From: Buxus sempervirens
Taxonomy: Eukaryota > Streptophyta > Magnoliopsida > Buxales > Buxaceae
NCBI GenBank assembly: GCA_947561395.2
Contig: OX387187.1
Location: 1,742,976-1,806,975 of the forward strand
DNA length: 64,000 bases
Direction of reading: 5' to 3'
A program made the translations under genes and the position numbers. The stretch's first letter is position 1. Each line of letters begins with the position of its first letter. Below the pieces are notes generated by a model. That model was given only the letters and a program-made list of their open reading frames with translations, was not told the DNA's origin and searched no databases. Of the stretch, positions 35,056-47,651 are shown piece by piece.

Positions 35056-36031
35056 AAAAGAGAACAGGTGGAGCCGTAGGGTAGACCCCCATGTGCTCTA
35101 ATCTGTGAGATATGGCTGCTTTGAATATCTTGATCATTTTTTAATGGTTTTATTTTGAATCTGAATGAATCATATGAATCTATGATGTTTATAGCATGAG
35201 ATCCCCACTTTTCTCTAAAATTTGGATTTTTCACATATTTGCACCTACAGCACTGTTTTCGTGATTTTTGTGATATCAGGCTAAGATCCTGGATCTATCA
35301 TGATCAGTATGGTAGATCTGGGTTCAGAAGCCTGAAAGTAACTTCTAGGGTTTCATGAGGTGGTTTTTGAATCCTTTTTCATGTTTGAAAGAAGACCCTA
35401 TGGTCTAAGTTCTCCCCTTTTGATGTTCTTCATCAACGTGGGTATTTTTGGTTTTGATTTCTTGATTTTATTTGAAATTTGGGCTATATCTATGTCCTGG
35501 ACTGTTCAAATTCAATTCTGCAATATTTCATAAAAATCATATTTTTCTAGATTTCTAGAATTTAACTTGAAGCCAGATTTTTGAAGTTTTCACTTTATTT
35601 TGGTTTTATTTGATTTTCTCTCAATTTTATTTTAATCATGAAACCCTAAGAATGGTATGATCATATTTGAAAGTTCTGGATCAATCAGGCTATTCGTATG
35701 AAAAAAACCATACACTTTTGTCTTTTTGTGATTTTTCATGATTTTTGTAGCAAGCCTTTTTTCTTTGAAAAACATGAACAATGCCTGGCAACCACCTTGT
35801 GTGGATGAATAGGGGTGCCTAACACCTTCCCTTGTTCATATCCTAATCCCCTTACCCATCTCTGGTTGTTTTTTTTAATAGGGTTATTTTTACCCTAAAT
35901 TTGCCTTTTTGTGATTATTTGATATTTTGGTGTCCATTCACACCTAAACAGAATGGTGGCGACTCTTTGTTTTTTAACCAATCCCGTGTGATGATCAACA
36001 AGTCATTGAATTGATTTTTCCATGTCTCACA
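35056..36031 (+). repeat. Element B 5' LTR, second part
   Basis: Continues B's LTR after element C and ends CATGTCTCACA. With 23746-24577 it gives 1808 bp, equal to the 3' LTR. Contains the internal GGTGGCGACTC motif near 35956. Confidence 0.92.
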
Positions 36032-36540
36032 ACTGGCAACTCTGCTGGGGAACTGTGGATTTCAGCCTTTTGGTGTTTGTTCATGTTTTTTATGTTTTTG
36101 TTTTGCTTGCTATTTTGTGTTCTTAAGCATGTGGGGTATGTTTTAAATTTGATTTATTGCTTAAAAGCTCATGGGGGTAGAAACATGTTCAATTCTGATT
36201 TATAGGATTGTTTCTAGATGCATGCATAAGGGGGGTTCGTTTTGCTGGACCATGCTTATTTCTTGCTATATTTTAATAATAGCATGTTTTGATTTTCAGC
36301 ATGTTCTCCATGATGTATTTTGGGTGTATAACATGATCATATGTTTGTAAGTTTGGATGATTTTTGTGAGCATGTTTAGGTGCTACAGGATTGTTTTGTG
36401 TATTTTGTTTGCTTTAAATATGCTTTCCTATTATGCCTTGGTTTGTATATGCATGGCTACGAAAAGAGTGGCAAGGGTTTGGGACATTGTGAATGCACCC
36501 AATTTTTACAATGCACTGTGCACATTTTATTTTTTACACA

Positions 36541-36645
36541 GCCTACCCATAACCTATAGGAAGTTGAACCCGAATGTGTGTAGCTTGGCGCAACGAGATC
36601 GATACTTCGGAAAACGAAAGTGAAAACATTCACCTTAGAACTTTG
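36541..36645 (+). other. Conserved leader block, B copy
   Basis: Near-identical to the blocks in A and C, containing AGTTGAACCCGAATGTGTGT and GAAAACATTCACCTTAGAAC. Confidence 0.8.
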
Positions 36646-37253
36646 GGCCATTGATGTGATGATAACGTGGATCTGTGATTCGATTCTGGTCATCACTAGG
36701 CTTGAGTGCTAAATTGCCATTAAGCCAAAACCCAAAGCCCCTACGCTTGAAGGTGGAGATACACGTTTTTGGTTAAAATACACAATTACGTGGGGATATG
36801 GGTTTGTAATTGAGGGAAGGCTGTTTGCATGGTTTGCAAGCCAAGGCATAATGCGGATACCATATTGAAGGTAAACAAGGTAACAAGGTAACCTTAATTT
36901 CAGCATTACTTTCATGTCATAGGGGTGTCATGGTGTCCATTGGTTTGGGATAAAATTGGTCCCAAATAGGCATGTTTCCTAAAATTGGTGTAGCCCATAG
37001 GAAGAGTTTTTAACTCTGTTCAGAATCAATCCTACCCAATGTTCATACAAGAGGCAACCAAAGGGTACCATACCCCTGAATATGGTGTCAATTTGGAGGG
37101 AACATGTGCCTTCCTAAACATGTATTTTTGCAAATAGGTCAAAGTACACTTTGGGACAATTTAAAAGCCTAGCAAGGGTGAACCGTATATTTGGATGAGC
37201 AATCAAAGTGATCAAATCAGGTAAAAACTGAAAAAACAGAAAAGAGCTCCGTA

Positions 37254-37386
37254 AACTGCATTTATTACACAGGCTCAGCTCGCCCGTATTGGTTATACGG
37301 GCTAGGCTCGCCCGTGTTCACTATACGGTCACGGCTCACTCGCAATTTAAATGCGGGCAAGGCCGGACCGTATTGTATATGCGGTC
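37254..37386 (+). promoter_or_regulatory. 7+7 half-site array, B leader
   Basis: Nineteen 7-base blocks (133 bp) in exact register, ten half-sites from AACTGCA to TGCGGTC. GC-rich spacers (TAGGCTC, ACGGCTC, AAGGCCG) alternate with AT-rich spacers (TTGGTTA, ATTTAAA, TTGTATA). Confidence 0.88.
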
Positions 37387-37519
37387 TTCGCGGAAAATTC
37401 AATTTTAATATGTTTTTCCCACTAAATCTTGTTCCTTTAACCTTTAAATGATGATAAAGGGAAATGAGTTTGAATAAAATGCTTCAAAAAAATAAATAAA
37501 TAAATAATGTGAAAAAAAA

Positions 37520-38131
37520 AAATCTTTTGGGCCTCTGAAAGCCTTTGAATTTCAAACTTTTTCTCAAAAAAATCTTTGGGCCTCTGAAAGCCTTTGAATT
37601 TCAGACTTTTTCCCAAAAAAATCTTTGGGGCTCTGAAAGCCTTTGAATTTCAGACTTTTTCTCAAAAACTCTTTGGGTCTCTGAAAGCCTTTGAATTTCA
37701 AATCTTTTTCAAAATATCCCTGGGCCTCTGAAAGCCTTTGAATATCAGACATTTTTCAAAAATATCCCTGGGCCTCTGAAAGCCTTTGAAGTTCAGACTT
37801 TTTCTCAAAAACCTTAGGCCTCTGAAAGCCTTTGAATTTCAGACTTTTTCTCAAAAAATCTTTGGGCCTCTGAAAGCCTTTGAATTTCAAATCCTTTTCA
37901 AAATATCCCTGGGCCTCTGAAAGCCTTTGAATATCAAACCTTTTTCAAAAATATCCCTAGGCCTCTGAAAGCCTTTGAATTTCAGACCTTACTCAAATAT
38001 CTCTGGGCCTCTGAAAGCCTTTGTATTTCAGACCTTTTGCAAAAAAATCCTTGGGCCTCTGAAAGCCTTTGAATTTCGGATCCTTTTCTCTTTTTTTGTG
38101 GGACCTGTTGGAAGCCCTAGAATATTCCAAC
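37520..38131 (+). repeat. Hairpin tandem array in B leader
   Basis: About 13 units of 38-50 bp, mostly CTGAAA-GCCTTTGAA-TTTCAG, and a final GTTGGAA...TTCCAAC unit next to the acceptor. It lacks the GTCTAAAA block found in C. Confidence 0.9.
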
Positions 38132-38322
38132 AATTCTAAAAAAAAAAAAAAAGAAGCAAATAAAGAAACAAATCCAAACTCGTGTTCACCCAGCTTGCAC
38201 ATAGGCATTCATAGGTATGTGAATGAGATTAAATTGGCACTGATATTTGTGTCCTTTATTTTTTTCCAGGTACCAATACACTTGCAACCATAGCTCCTGT
38301 AACCAGATCAAGAGCTCGCGCC

Positions 38323-39115
38323 ATGAATCCCATTGAGAATGAAGCTGATGCTCCTCACCCAGATGCAGCCCTGATTCAAGAGCAAGTGGCAGGACTAGCC
38401 CGAATGCTAGAGAACATACTGTCAGTGCAGGCCCAACAAGTGCAAGCCCAGAACCAAGCATCCACTTCCAACCCAGCACCTCCACCCCAAATCAATATTC
38501 CACCTCCGGTTCAACCTATTCCTGAGCCCATTTATGAACCCAAATCGAAGATGGGATCAGGTCAGGTAAAATAATTGATCATTCTGCTATGGTCAGTCAA
38601 CGGGACTCCAATCTGAAGAAGGGGAATGGCATGAAGAAGAATGGGAATAGGAAGGATGGGGAGGTAAACATGGTACAGCAACCATCAGGCCCTAACAAGC
38701 CCATACAAATCAATATACCCACTCCTTTTCCTACTCCATCTACCCAGGCCCCTATGAGGGTTAATGTTCCAGCAGCACCCTCAGACCAAAAGAGGGCTTT
38801 TACTAAGGAAGAAAGGGATGCCTATTTTGCAGCAAGAAGAAAGGGATGCCTATTTAGGGTTTTCACCCCTATCCCAATGTCTCCATCTCAGTTGCTGCCC
38901 ACTTTATTGCAAGCAGGGTATATTACCTTAAGAGAACCCAATCCGAATGCATCTAAGGGGAGAAATTTTGACTCCTCCACCACTTGTGATTTCCACATGG
39001 GTGCACCTGGGCACCCTACTGACAAGTGTTGGCATTTGAAACACGCCATTCAGGATTTGCTTGACCAGAATACCCTGTCTTTCAATACAGGGGCTCCCAA
39101 TCCTCCCAGAACAGA
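38323..39115 (+). pseudogene. Element B gag, first part
   Basis: ATG at 38323 in the same context as C's gag start (GCCATGAATCCCATTGAG). It holds gag N-terminal and later C-terminal-type segments including CDFHMGAPGHPTDKC. The gag is incomplete relative to A and C. Interrupted at 39115 by solo LTR D; it resumes at 42020. Confidence 0.85.
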
Positions 39116-39237
39116 TGTAAGCACATTATTTTTGCACCCCTGGAATTGCTAAAAATGAAAACCCTGGCAGAAAGTCAAACCCCGAGGGGACAAAAAGTTG
39201 ACTTTTTGATCAAGAGAAATTTGGCCACCTTGCTTTA

Positions 39238-39560
39238 TATCATTGGATAGAGAATCCCGACACGATTCCAACGCAACTGAGTTTTTAGGAATCGGAGTCC
39301 AGATGAGGGTTCTGCGGGCGGTCAAACTTGAGCGGAGGCAAAAGTTGACTTTCTGATAAAATCCGATCCAAGTGCTTACTTCTATATCATTGGATAGAGA
39401 ATCCCGACACGGTTCCAACGCAACTGAGTTTTCAGGAATCGGAGTCCGGATGAGGGTTCTGCGGGCGGTCAAACTTGAGCGGAGCCAAAAGTTGACTTTC
39501 TGCTAAAATCCGATCCAGAGGCCTACCCCTAGGTCATTGGACAGAGGGCTCCGATACAAT
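39238..39560 (+). repeat. Tandem repeat of about 148 bp in LTR D
   Basis: Three units starting near TCATTGGATAGAG (39238, 39388) and TCATTGGACAGAG (39534). Matches 4338-4660 in F. Confidence 0.82.
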
Positions 39561-39893
39561 TCTAACGCAACTGAGTTTGCCCAGATCGGAGCCCGGATGA
39601 AGAAAATATGAGCTGACAAAATTCCCGAGCAGCGAAACCGGCAAACTGCGCACGTGGCAAGAAGCTGCACACGTGGTGAGTTGCGCAGAAAATATCTCGG
39701 GGATCAAATCCGTGAATATCTAAACATTCAAAAGATCCCAGGGACCAATCTGAAAATGTTTGAAAATATCTGAATAAAATAATATTAAATCCAAATATCC
39801 CAGGGACTATATCCTAATTTCTGGATTTTTTAAACAAACGAGCGGTCGCATTAAATGTTTTTAATCATTTGGCCGCTCGCGCGAACGTGGCAA

Positions 39894-39962
39894 GGGGTAT
39901 GCGCTAAGCTTGCGCTCGGCGCAAGCTTAGCGGATACCCCCTTTTCTTCTCTCCTATAAAAG
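39894..39962 (+). promoter_or_regulatory. Large hairpin and TATA box of LTR D
   Basis: Arms of 22 bases at 39894-39915 and 39919-39940 match at 21 of 22 positions around the 3-base loop TCG. The arms start GGGGTAT and end ATACCCC. TATAAAAG begins 15 bases downstream. F has a shorter relative in the same place. Confidence 0.8.
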
Positions 39963-42019
39963 CTGCTCGAGACTTCGTGCAAGGGGCTGGGAAAATTTTG
40001 GTTGGATCATTTTGGGGTTCGAAAATTTTGGTTGGCTGTTTTGGGGGTTTGACATTTTTTTGGCTGGGATTTTCGTTAAGGTCGGCAGTTTTCTTGGGTT
40101 GGGCATTTTCTGGTTTTGGGATTTTTGAAGGTTCGGATTTTTAAGGTGGTCTTGACCACCATCTTCCCCAAAGAAAAAAGTTAGACACCCTTGGTCTCTC
40201 CCTTCCTCTCCTTCCTCGACGAACCCGAAGGAGCTCGTGCTATTGGTGTGAGAAGAAGGAGGCTCCGGCAGCAGCTTGTGAGCTCCAGGGAACCCTTCGG
40301 CCTACTCTACAAAGACCTGGAACCAAGGTGAGCTCTCCATTTTCTTTTGTTTAATATATATATAACTCAGGTTTCCCATGCATCTCTAGCATCTTGCTTG
40401 TCATTGCTTGATTGATTCGAAGGGAGAGCATGTTCCTCCATGAGTTCTCCCTCTCTGTTGTATCCTGATAAAGCACCCAGTTCCCTTCCTTGTATGTTCT
40501 GTTAGTGTTTGGTGTTCGGATTTGTAGGTTTGCAAGGAGGTTTGATCCTCACAACTTAGGTTAGATTAATTTCCAATGGTGTTTAGAAGTCTTCTGGGGT
40601 TCTAAGGATCCCAGAGAGTGATTACAGAGGTTAAAAAAAAAAAAGCTTAAAAACCATTAAAAATGGAGTTCGGGCAAAAAAAACCAAAATATCGGGTTTC
40701 GTAGGGGTATGCGCCGAGCTCTACGAGCTCAGCGCACCCAAAAGGGTGAGCGGATCGTTTTTCTGGGCATCCGCCGAGCTCGACCCCACTTCACTTTTGG
40801 GTGCGCCCACTTCGCCCGCGGATGGTTTTTTTTGCTTTTTTTCGGTCCGCCCACCTCGCCGACCTTGCACCTAGTGTCTGAGGTCGGCGCATACCCCTAA
40901 AAAAGGCCGAATTGCCATATTTTTGAAAAATCCCGGGTACCTCCCCTTGGACCCAGCATAATGAGCCAGTCTCTCCTTAATAAGTGTCAACCTTGTATAT
41001 TTTTCTGTAAATTTTGCTAGATGTAAATGGTATTTCCAAACCGAACCCAATAAACCAATAGGGTTTCCGGGTCACCCGGGAACCCAACATGGGACCCAGA
41101 CCCCCGGTCTGACTTGATTTCTAGTGGGCCTTGCAACAGGGCCCACTTAGCCCGAACCACTCAATTCTGCTTAACTAATATAATTAAAAGATTTGAGTGG
41201 CCCGAACCACATGAGGCCCACCCAAGCCCTATGTGGGCCATGCATGCTTAAAGTAGGTTGTGGTTTAACCGAGACCATGGGCCAGGCCTGTCGGGCCCAC
41301 CAGGCCCACAACACCAAGCAAGGTTAGGGTTTCAAAAACCCTAACCCAGGAAGTCTTGGGCTTTCAAGCCCAAGCCCAGGTAAAGGGCCCCAAGCCCAAG
41401 GCCTGGCCCATTTTTGGAAACCTAAGCAAGATAAACTCAATGAATCACTTGGCTACCATTGTGTGGCCCACTCAGGGGCCCGCAAAGCAATCCGGCCCGC
41501 CTTGCATGAAAATAACTTAATAACCCAACTTGAACTTCAAAATAAAATCAAGTCAAATTGAACCAATGCCCAAAGGCCACACTTGGCCCACCAAGGAACA
41601 TGTGGGCCACACTTGGCCCACCAATGGATACCGTGGGCCTTCCAACGGGGCCCACCCCACCAGACCCAGATCATTCTAACTAAAGAAGATAAAACCAAGT
41701 AAAGGGACCCACACCATTTTGGCAGTCCCGCCAGACTTAAACAAGTGTGCATGCTGGAATAGGAATCAGGTGAGTGAGAGACCAAAGTTGACTCAAACCA
41801 GGGAAACCTATGGGACCCGTCATGTGACGGGGTAGACTGGGGTGTCTACGGACTTCCCTCGACCGCAACCAAGAACTTACTTAGAATCTCTAAGCCGCAG
41901 ACTAGTCTAATAGAAAATCTAGGCACCCAGGTGTCCGCCTGCACCCCATCAAACGGTGGCGACTCCAATTTCCCATCTTTACCCAGTGCGACAAACAGAA
42001 GTCAGGTGCGCACAATAGA

Positions 42020-43430
42020 CATTGGCCAAAACCCTCTGCCTCAACATCATGGGGCAGGCCCATCTAATGTCATAGGGGTCATTTCTTCTGATGAAATAAC
42101 CTTTGACCCATCCCAGTTAATTGCACCAATAGGAACAATGGTCAAAGTTTATTTTGACAAAAGAAATAGCGATAAAGAGGTAAATGTGATTTCAAAAGGA
42201 AATGATCGTGCTGCTGAGGGCATTAGCTCTGCTGTGGACCGGGCCTCCTCCCTCATGGCCCAATTAAATATTGCAAAGCCACCTCTGGTAATCAATTGCA
42301 ATCCATCCACCCATTCTTCACCTACTCTATCAAAACTGCCATTGATCATAAACTGTGACCCTCTCAATGCTTCTGTTACTTCTGTAACCCCTCAACCAAA
42401 ACAATGTCCACCATTGGTTGTAAATGTTTCTCTTACTCAAACTTCATCATCCAAGTCCAAACTTCCCCCATTAGTGATAAATGTCCTTAAGCCTTCTTAT
42501 TCTGAATCAGCTGTACCATGAAATTACAGTGAAGGCTACACCACCACATTTCCTGCAATTGAGGGAGAAAGCAAGAAAGAAGTAAACCTCATGATGAGGT
42601 CAGGAAAATGCACAGGTGAGGGAGAGAAATAGAAAGAAAATGAGAAGGAAGAAGCTGAGAAAGAGAAAAACAAGGGAAAGGCCAAGGTAGGGGAAGATGC
42701 CCCCCAAGTAATTGACAGTGAGGCTGTAGACCTCATTAAAATCATAAAAAAGAGTGAGTTCAATGTTGTCGAACAGTTGAACAAAGTCCCTACCCAGATC
42801 TCAATTCTGGGATTATTGTTAAATTCTGAAAAACATAGGGACTCCTTGTTAAGGGTACTTCAGGGGCCACATGTGCCTAAAAACATTAAACCAGACCAAC
42901 TAAGCCAGATGGTTGGGCAGATTTTATCCCATAATGTCATAACTTTTTCTGAAAAAGAGATCAGCCCATCAGGGTACCATCATGTTGATCCTTTACACAT
43001 AGCTGTGCTCAGTAAGGGTTGCATGATAGCCCGGGTTTTAATTGATAATTGGTCGGCTCTGAATGTCTGCCCGTTAATTACTTTTGTTAAGCTCGGTTTG
43101 GAGCAAAACAAAATAAAACAAAATGGGAGAATCATAAGAGCCTTTGATAGCTCTAAAACACACTCCCTAGGGGAGGTTGAACTGTATATTTTTAACATCA
43201 CATTTGAAGTGATGGATATACCTGCAGCCTTCAACCTACTCCTAGGAAGGTCGTGGATTCATACAGCTAGGGCTATACCATCTACCCTCCACCAAAGAGT
43301 TAAATATATTAGAGGGCAAAAGGTGATTATAGTCCTAGCTAAAAATTTGGTTCCTCCCATGTGGTCCCCTGATGTACCCTACATAAACATGGAAATGACT
43401 GCATACAAGATGGCATTTCACTCTTTCTAG
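42020..43430 (+). pseudogene. Element B gag end and protease region
   Basis: After solo LTR D the polyprotein continues with IGQNPLPQHHGAGPSN, a Ser/Pro/Lys-rich linker, and the protease with ARVLIDNWSALNVCP and FEVMDIPAAFNLLLGRSWIH. Homologous to 17388-18960 of A. Broken fossil. Confidence 0.87.
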
Positions 43431-43481
43431 TTTGAAACTGTTAATCTTATACCTAGGGGGTATCAGGAAAAAGAAGAGAAG

Positions 43482-44711
43482 TTGACTTGTGCTAAGAGGA
43501 TGGTCAAGAAAGTAATAGGAAAGTACAATTTCCACCCAGGAAAAGGTATAGGGATTAACCTGCAAGGAAGGATAGAACCGGTAAAGGTTAAGAAAATAGT
43601 CCATAGAGCAGGATTGGGGTCCAGGCCAAGGAATTGGAAAAGACAGAGGCAGATGGAAGACATAAAATTCCCTCACATCAGGGAAACTTTTCCTAAGCTT
43701 TCTCACATGATTCAACTGTCTCCACCCCAGGATCAGTCCAAACCTCCATATTATAACATCAACCCATTCCAGAAACCTAGGTCCCCAACCTTGCAACCAT
43801 ATATTCTACTTTCACTTCCACAAGCATTGGGTGGGCCTGAGCCACAGGCAGAACAAGGGCATGATTTTTATGAGGACGTTGGAGCCTTTTTTGTCATGAC
43901 TGAAGGCAACCAAGAAGGAGTAGAGGAGCTACCCTTCATTTACTGGGCTGCAGTAGAAGTTCCATCTGGGACAAGCCCTACAGCAGAAGTAGGCGATGCA
44001 ACTCACCCAGTACTGGTGATTTCAGATGTGGACCTTGAGCTTGAGGAGCAGGCTTGTACCCCTGCCCCAGATTCTTTTATTCTGAACAATTGGGAGGAAA
44101 CTCCCCTTACTTTTAAAGCCGCGTTTGTTTGGCAAACAGACATGGCTTTCAAAAAAAAAACTCCATTAGTGGAATGCCCTTTTCCTGAAGGTTTTAATGA
44201 GCATTCATCTTCAAGAAAAGATTTTGTAGAAGGCTCTCAAAAAAAACAAAAAGATTTTTCAATTTGTTCTAGAAAAATTAAATTTTTCAAAAAGTTCCAA
44301 ACCACTTATGAACCATATAAGCAAATGGAATTGGATCAGGTTGAGTATGACTTCGACCTCGAGCTCGACTTTGACCTAATGGGGGTTGAGGAAGAGACCG
44401 AGGACGAAGAAGACGACCCTCCAAAAGAAATCACATATCAATTGGAGCGTCATGAAAAGGGGGTCCAACCCAATATTGAAGAGACCATATCAATAAATCT
44501 AGGGACTGAAGATGACCCAAAAATAGTGAAGATTGGGGTATGCCTATCTGAGGTACAGCGGGATGAAATGATACGGTTCTTATCTAATTATGAAGATGTA
44601 TTTGCATGGTCGTATCGGGATATGCCAGGGTTAAACACTGATATGGTTGTGCATAGGCTACCAATTCTACCAGATGTTAAGCCACGTACCCTGAATGGCT
44701 TGCAAATATAG
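43482..44711 (+). pseudogene. Element B linker before RT
   Basis: Long open linker, basic at first (KYNFHPGKGIGINLQGRIEP), then strongly acidic (near EEETEDEEDDPPKE), ending at the RT border with EDVFAWSYRDMPGLNTDMV. No catalytic domain is recognised. Confidence 0.82.
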
Positions 44712-45360
44712 TGCCAGTGCCAAAGAAGGATTGAAAGGTCCGAATGTGCGTAGACTACAGAGATTTGAATAAGGCAAGCCCAAAAGATGATTTTCCACTT
44801 CCACACATCGACATCTTGGTGGACAACACGGCTGTACATAGCCTGTTCTCATTCATGGATGATTTTTCTGGGTATAATCAAATTAAGATGGCTAAGAAAG
44901 ATCAAGAGAAAACAGCATTCATTACACCTTGGGGTACCTTCCACTACAGTGTCATACCATTTGGGCTTAAGAATGCTGGGGCAACCTACCAATAGGCCAT
45001 GACAGCCTTATTCCATGATATGATCTATAAGGAGATGGAGGTCTATGTGGATGATATGATAGCCAAATCATGTGAAGAAGAAGACTACTTGATCAATTTG
45101 AAGAAGGTGTTTGACTGGCTCAGGAAATACAGTCTCAGGCTTAACCCTGCAAAATGTGTCTTTGGGGCTACATCAGGAAAATTGTTGGGCTTTATAGTAA
45201 GCAGAAGGGGAATTGAGATTGACCCAGCCAAAGCTAAAGCAATCATTGAAATGCCATCACCTAGAATGGAGAAGGAAATTCATGGTTTTCTTGGAAGGAT
45301 TCAGTACATAAGCCGGTTCATAGCACAGCTCACTGCTATCTGTGAATCAATCTTTAAGCT
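44712..45360 (+). pseudogene. Element B reverse transcriptase region
   Basis: Motifs VDYRDLNKASPKDDFPLPHI, FMDDFSGYNQIKMA, TPWGTFHYSVIPFGLKNAG and EVYVDDMIAKS. The LLGFIVSRRGIEIDP segment that closes gypsy RTs follows. Fossil with a few breaks. Confidence 0.92.
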
Positions 45361-46237
45361 TCTGAGAAAGAATAACCCGACGGTCTGGAATGACAATTGC
45401 CAAGAAGCCTTTGACACAATAAAGGAGTATTTATTGAATCCACTTGTGCTAGTACCACCAACTCCAGGAAAACCATTGATTTTATACTTGTCAGTTTTGG
45501 AGACGTCAATGGGGTGTGTCTTGGGACAGCATGACGACACAGGTAGAAAGGAAAGGACGATTTACTACCTAAGCAAGAAGTTTACAGAATATGAAGCAAA
45601 GTATTCCCCTTTGGAAAAGACCTGTTGTGCCTTAGTGTGGGCAACTCAAAGACTGAGGCACTATTTCCTTAGTCACTCCACATTATTGATATCCCGAATG
45701 GATCCTCTAAAATATCTATTTGAAAAACCGGCTTTAACTAGCAGAACAGCAAAGTGGCAGTTGTTACTCTGTGAATTCAACCTCACCTATATCACTCATA
45801 AGGCAATTAAGGGTCAAGCCATCACTGATCACTTAGCTGCACACCCTTTACCAGAATACCAACCTTTGAAGACTAATTTTCCTGATAAGGCAATTCTGTT
45901 TACTGAAGAAGAAGAAGGTGAAAGCTCTTGGCAAATGTTCTTTGATGGGGCCGCCAACATGAATGGAAATGGAATAAGGGCAGTTTTGATCAAACCAGAC
46001 GGGTCACACATCCCAATCGCAGTGAAGTTAAGGTTCCAATGCACAAACAATATTGCAGAATATGAAGCATGCATAATTGGATTACAAGCAGCTTTAGACC
46101 ATGAAGTGGAGGAACTTGACGTATATGGAGATTCGAGTCTTATCATCTTCCAAACAACTGGTGAATGGAAAACCAAGGATCGCAAACTGATCCCCTATCA
46201 CCACTATTTGGAAGAAATAAGCACTAAATTTACTTGA
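45361..46237 (+). pseudogene. Element B RNase H and second RNase H
   Basis: Same pair of domains as A: LYLSVLETSMGCVLGQHDD with YEAKYSPLEKTCCALVW, then FFDGAANMNGNGI, EYEACIIGLQAALD and VYGDSSLII. Dual RNase H supports Tat lineage placement. Confidence 0.92.
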
Positions 46238-46252
46238 ATTTCCTTCAACTAT

Positions 46253-47651
46253 ATGCCAAGGGCCAAGAACCAATTCGCAAATGCTCTAGCAACATTGGCT
46301 TCAATGGTTAGTATGCCAGAGGGTGTTGATATTAGACCATTGGAAATTGAAGTCAGAGATGAACCTGCTTATTGCCTTGTTCTAGAAGAAACACTAGAAG
46401 AAGAAGTATCATGGTTTCAAGACATTAAGAACTTCCTAAATGATCGGAGTTTGCCAGAAAATGTCACTTCTACAGAGAAAAGAACAATACAGAGGTTGGC
46501 AGGTCAGTTTTTACTACGTGGTGGGCAGTTGTACAAAAGATCACATAACGATATCCTACTCAAATGTGTTGCCAAGACCGAGTCAGAAAGGTTAGTTGAA
46601 ACTGTACATGGAGGAGTTTGTGGACCCCATATGAACGGGCACATGCTTGCCAAGAATATTCTGCGATTGGGATATTACTGGTCGACGATGGAGCACGATT
46701 GCTATATACATGTCAAAAGGTGTCATTTATGCCAAGTGTATGCTGATAACAAAAATGCACCCCCAAGTGAATTGCACAACATGACATATCCATGGCCCTG
46801 TGGGGTATTGACGTCATTGGAATGATCTCTCCGAAGGCATCGAATGGACACAGGTTTATAATTTTAGCAATCGACTATTTCACCAAGTGGGTAGAAGCAG
46901 CTTCGTATGCAAATATCACAAGTAGCCATGTTCTTAAGTTTTTGAAATACAACATCATTTGTTGCTATGGTTTGCCAAGTGCCATAGTATCAGACAATGC
47001 TTCAAACATTAAGAACAAGGACATGAGGAAGATGTGTGAGCAATTTCAGATCACCCACCACAAGTCAACTCCGTACAGACCAAAGATGAATGGGGCAGTG
47101 GAAGCAGCGAATAAGAACATAAAGAAGATCATTCAAAAGATGGTAGTGAGTTTAAAGATTGGCATGAAATGCTGCCACTTGCGCTACACGCCTACAGAAC
47201 CTCAATCCGAACTTCTACTGGGGCAACCCCGTATTCCTTAGTCTATGGGATGGAAGCAGTTTTACCAATAGAAGTAGAAATCCCTTCATTAAGAGTGCTA
47301 ATGGAAGCTGAATTAGAAGAAGCTGAATAGATACAGTCAAGACATGATCAACTCAATTTAATAGAGGAAAAGCGGTTAAAAGCGCTTTGTCATGGCCAAT
47401 TGTATCAGAAAAGAATGGCCAGAGCTTAAAATAAGAAGGTGAAGCCCAGAACTTTCCAAGAAGGAAATTTAGTATTGAAGAAAATCCTACCCTTTTTGGA
47501 AAACCCTCGTGGAAAATTCAAACCAAATTGGGAAGGGCCTTATGTTGTCGAAAAGGTCCTATCAGGGGGTGCTTTCATCTTAACAGAAATGGATGGGAAA
47601 GATTTTCCTGAGCTAATTAACTCTGATGTAGTAAAGAGATATTTTCCTTGA
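46253..47651 (+). pseudogene. Element B integrase region
   Basis: HHCC zinc segment (VHGGVCGPHMNGHM, CHLCQVYADNKNAPP), catalytic core ([47 protein letters not shown]) and a basic C-terminal part (KPRTFQEGNLVLKKILPFLE, GKFKPNWEGPYVVEKVL). Broken fossil with a few breaks. Confidence 0.9.

Larger units (their letters stand above)
36032..38269 (+). other. Element B primer site and 5' leader
   Basis: Primer site at 36034-36051, conserved block at 36541-36645, 7+7 array at 37254-37386, hairpin array at 37520-38131, and splice-acceptor match TTTTTCCAG/GTACC ending at 38269. No gene. Confidence 0.9.
39116..42014 (+). mobile_element. D: solo LTR (2899 bp) inserted in B gag
   Basis: Begins TGTAAGCACATT and ends GTGCGCACA between ACAGA (39111-39115) and ATAGA (42015-42019), a 5-bp duplication with one C/T difference. 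Same family as F and E. Has a 47-base inverted repeat at 39894-39940, TATAAAAG at 39955-39962, a splice-donor-like AAGGTGAGC near 40323-40331, and GTGGCGACTCC near 41956. No internal region, so a solo LTR. Confidence 0.9.
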
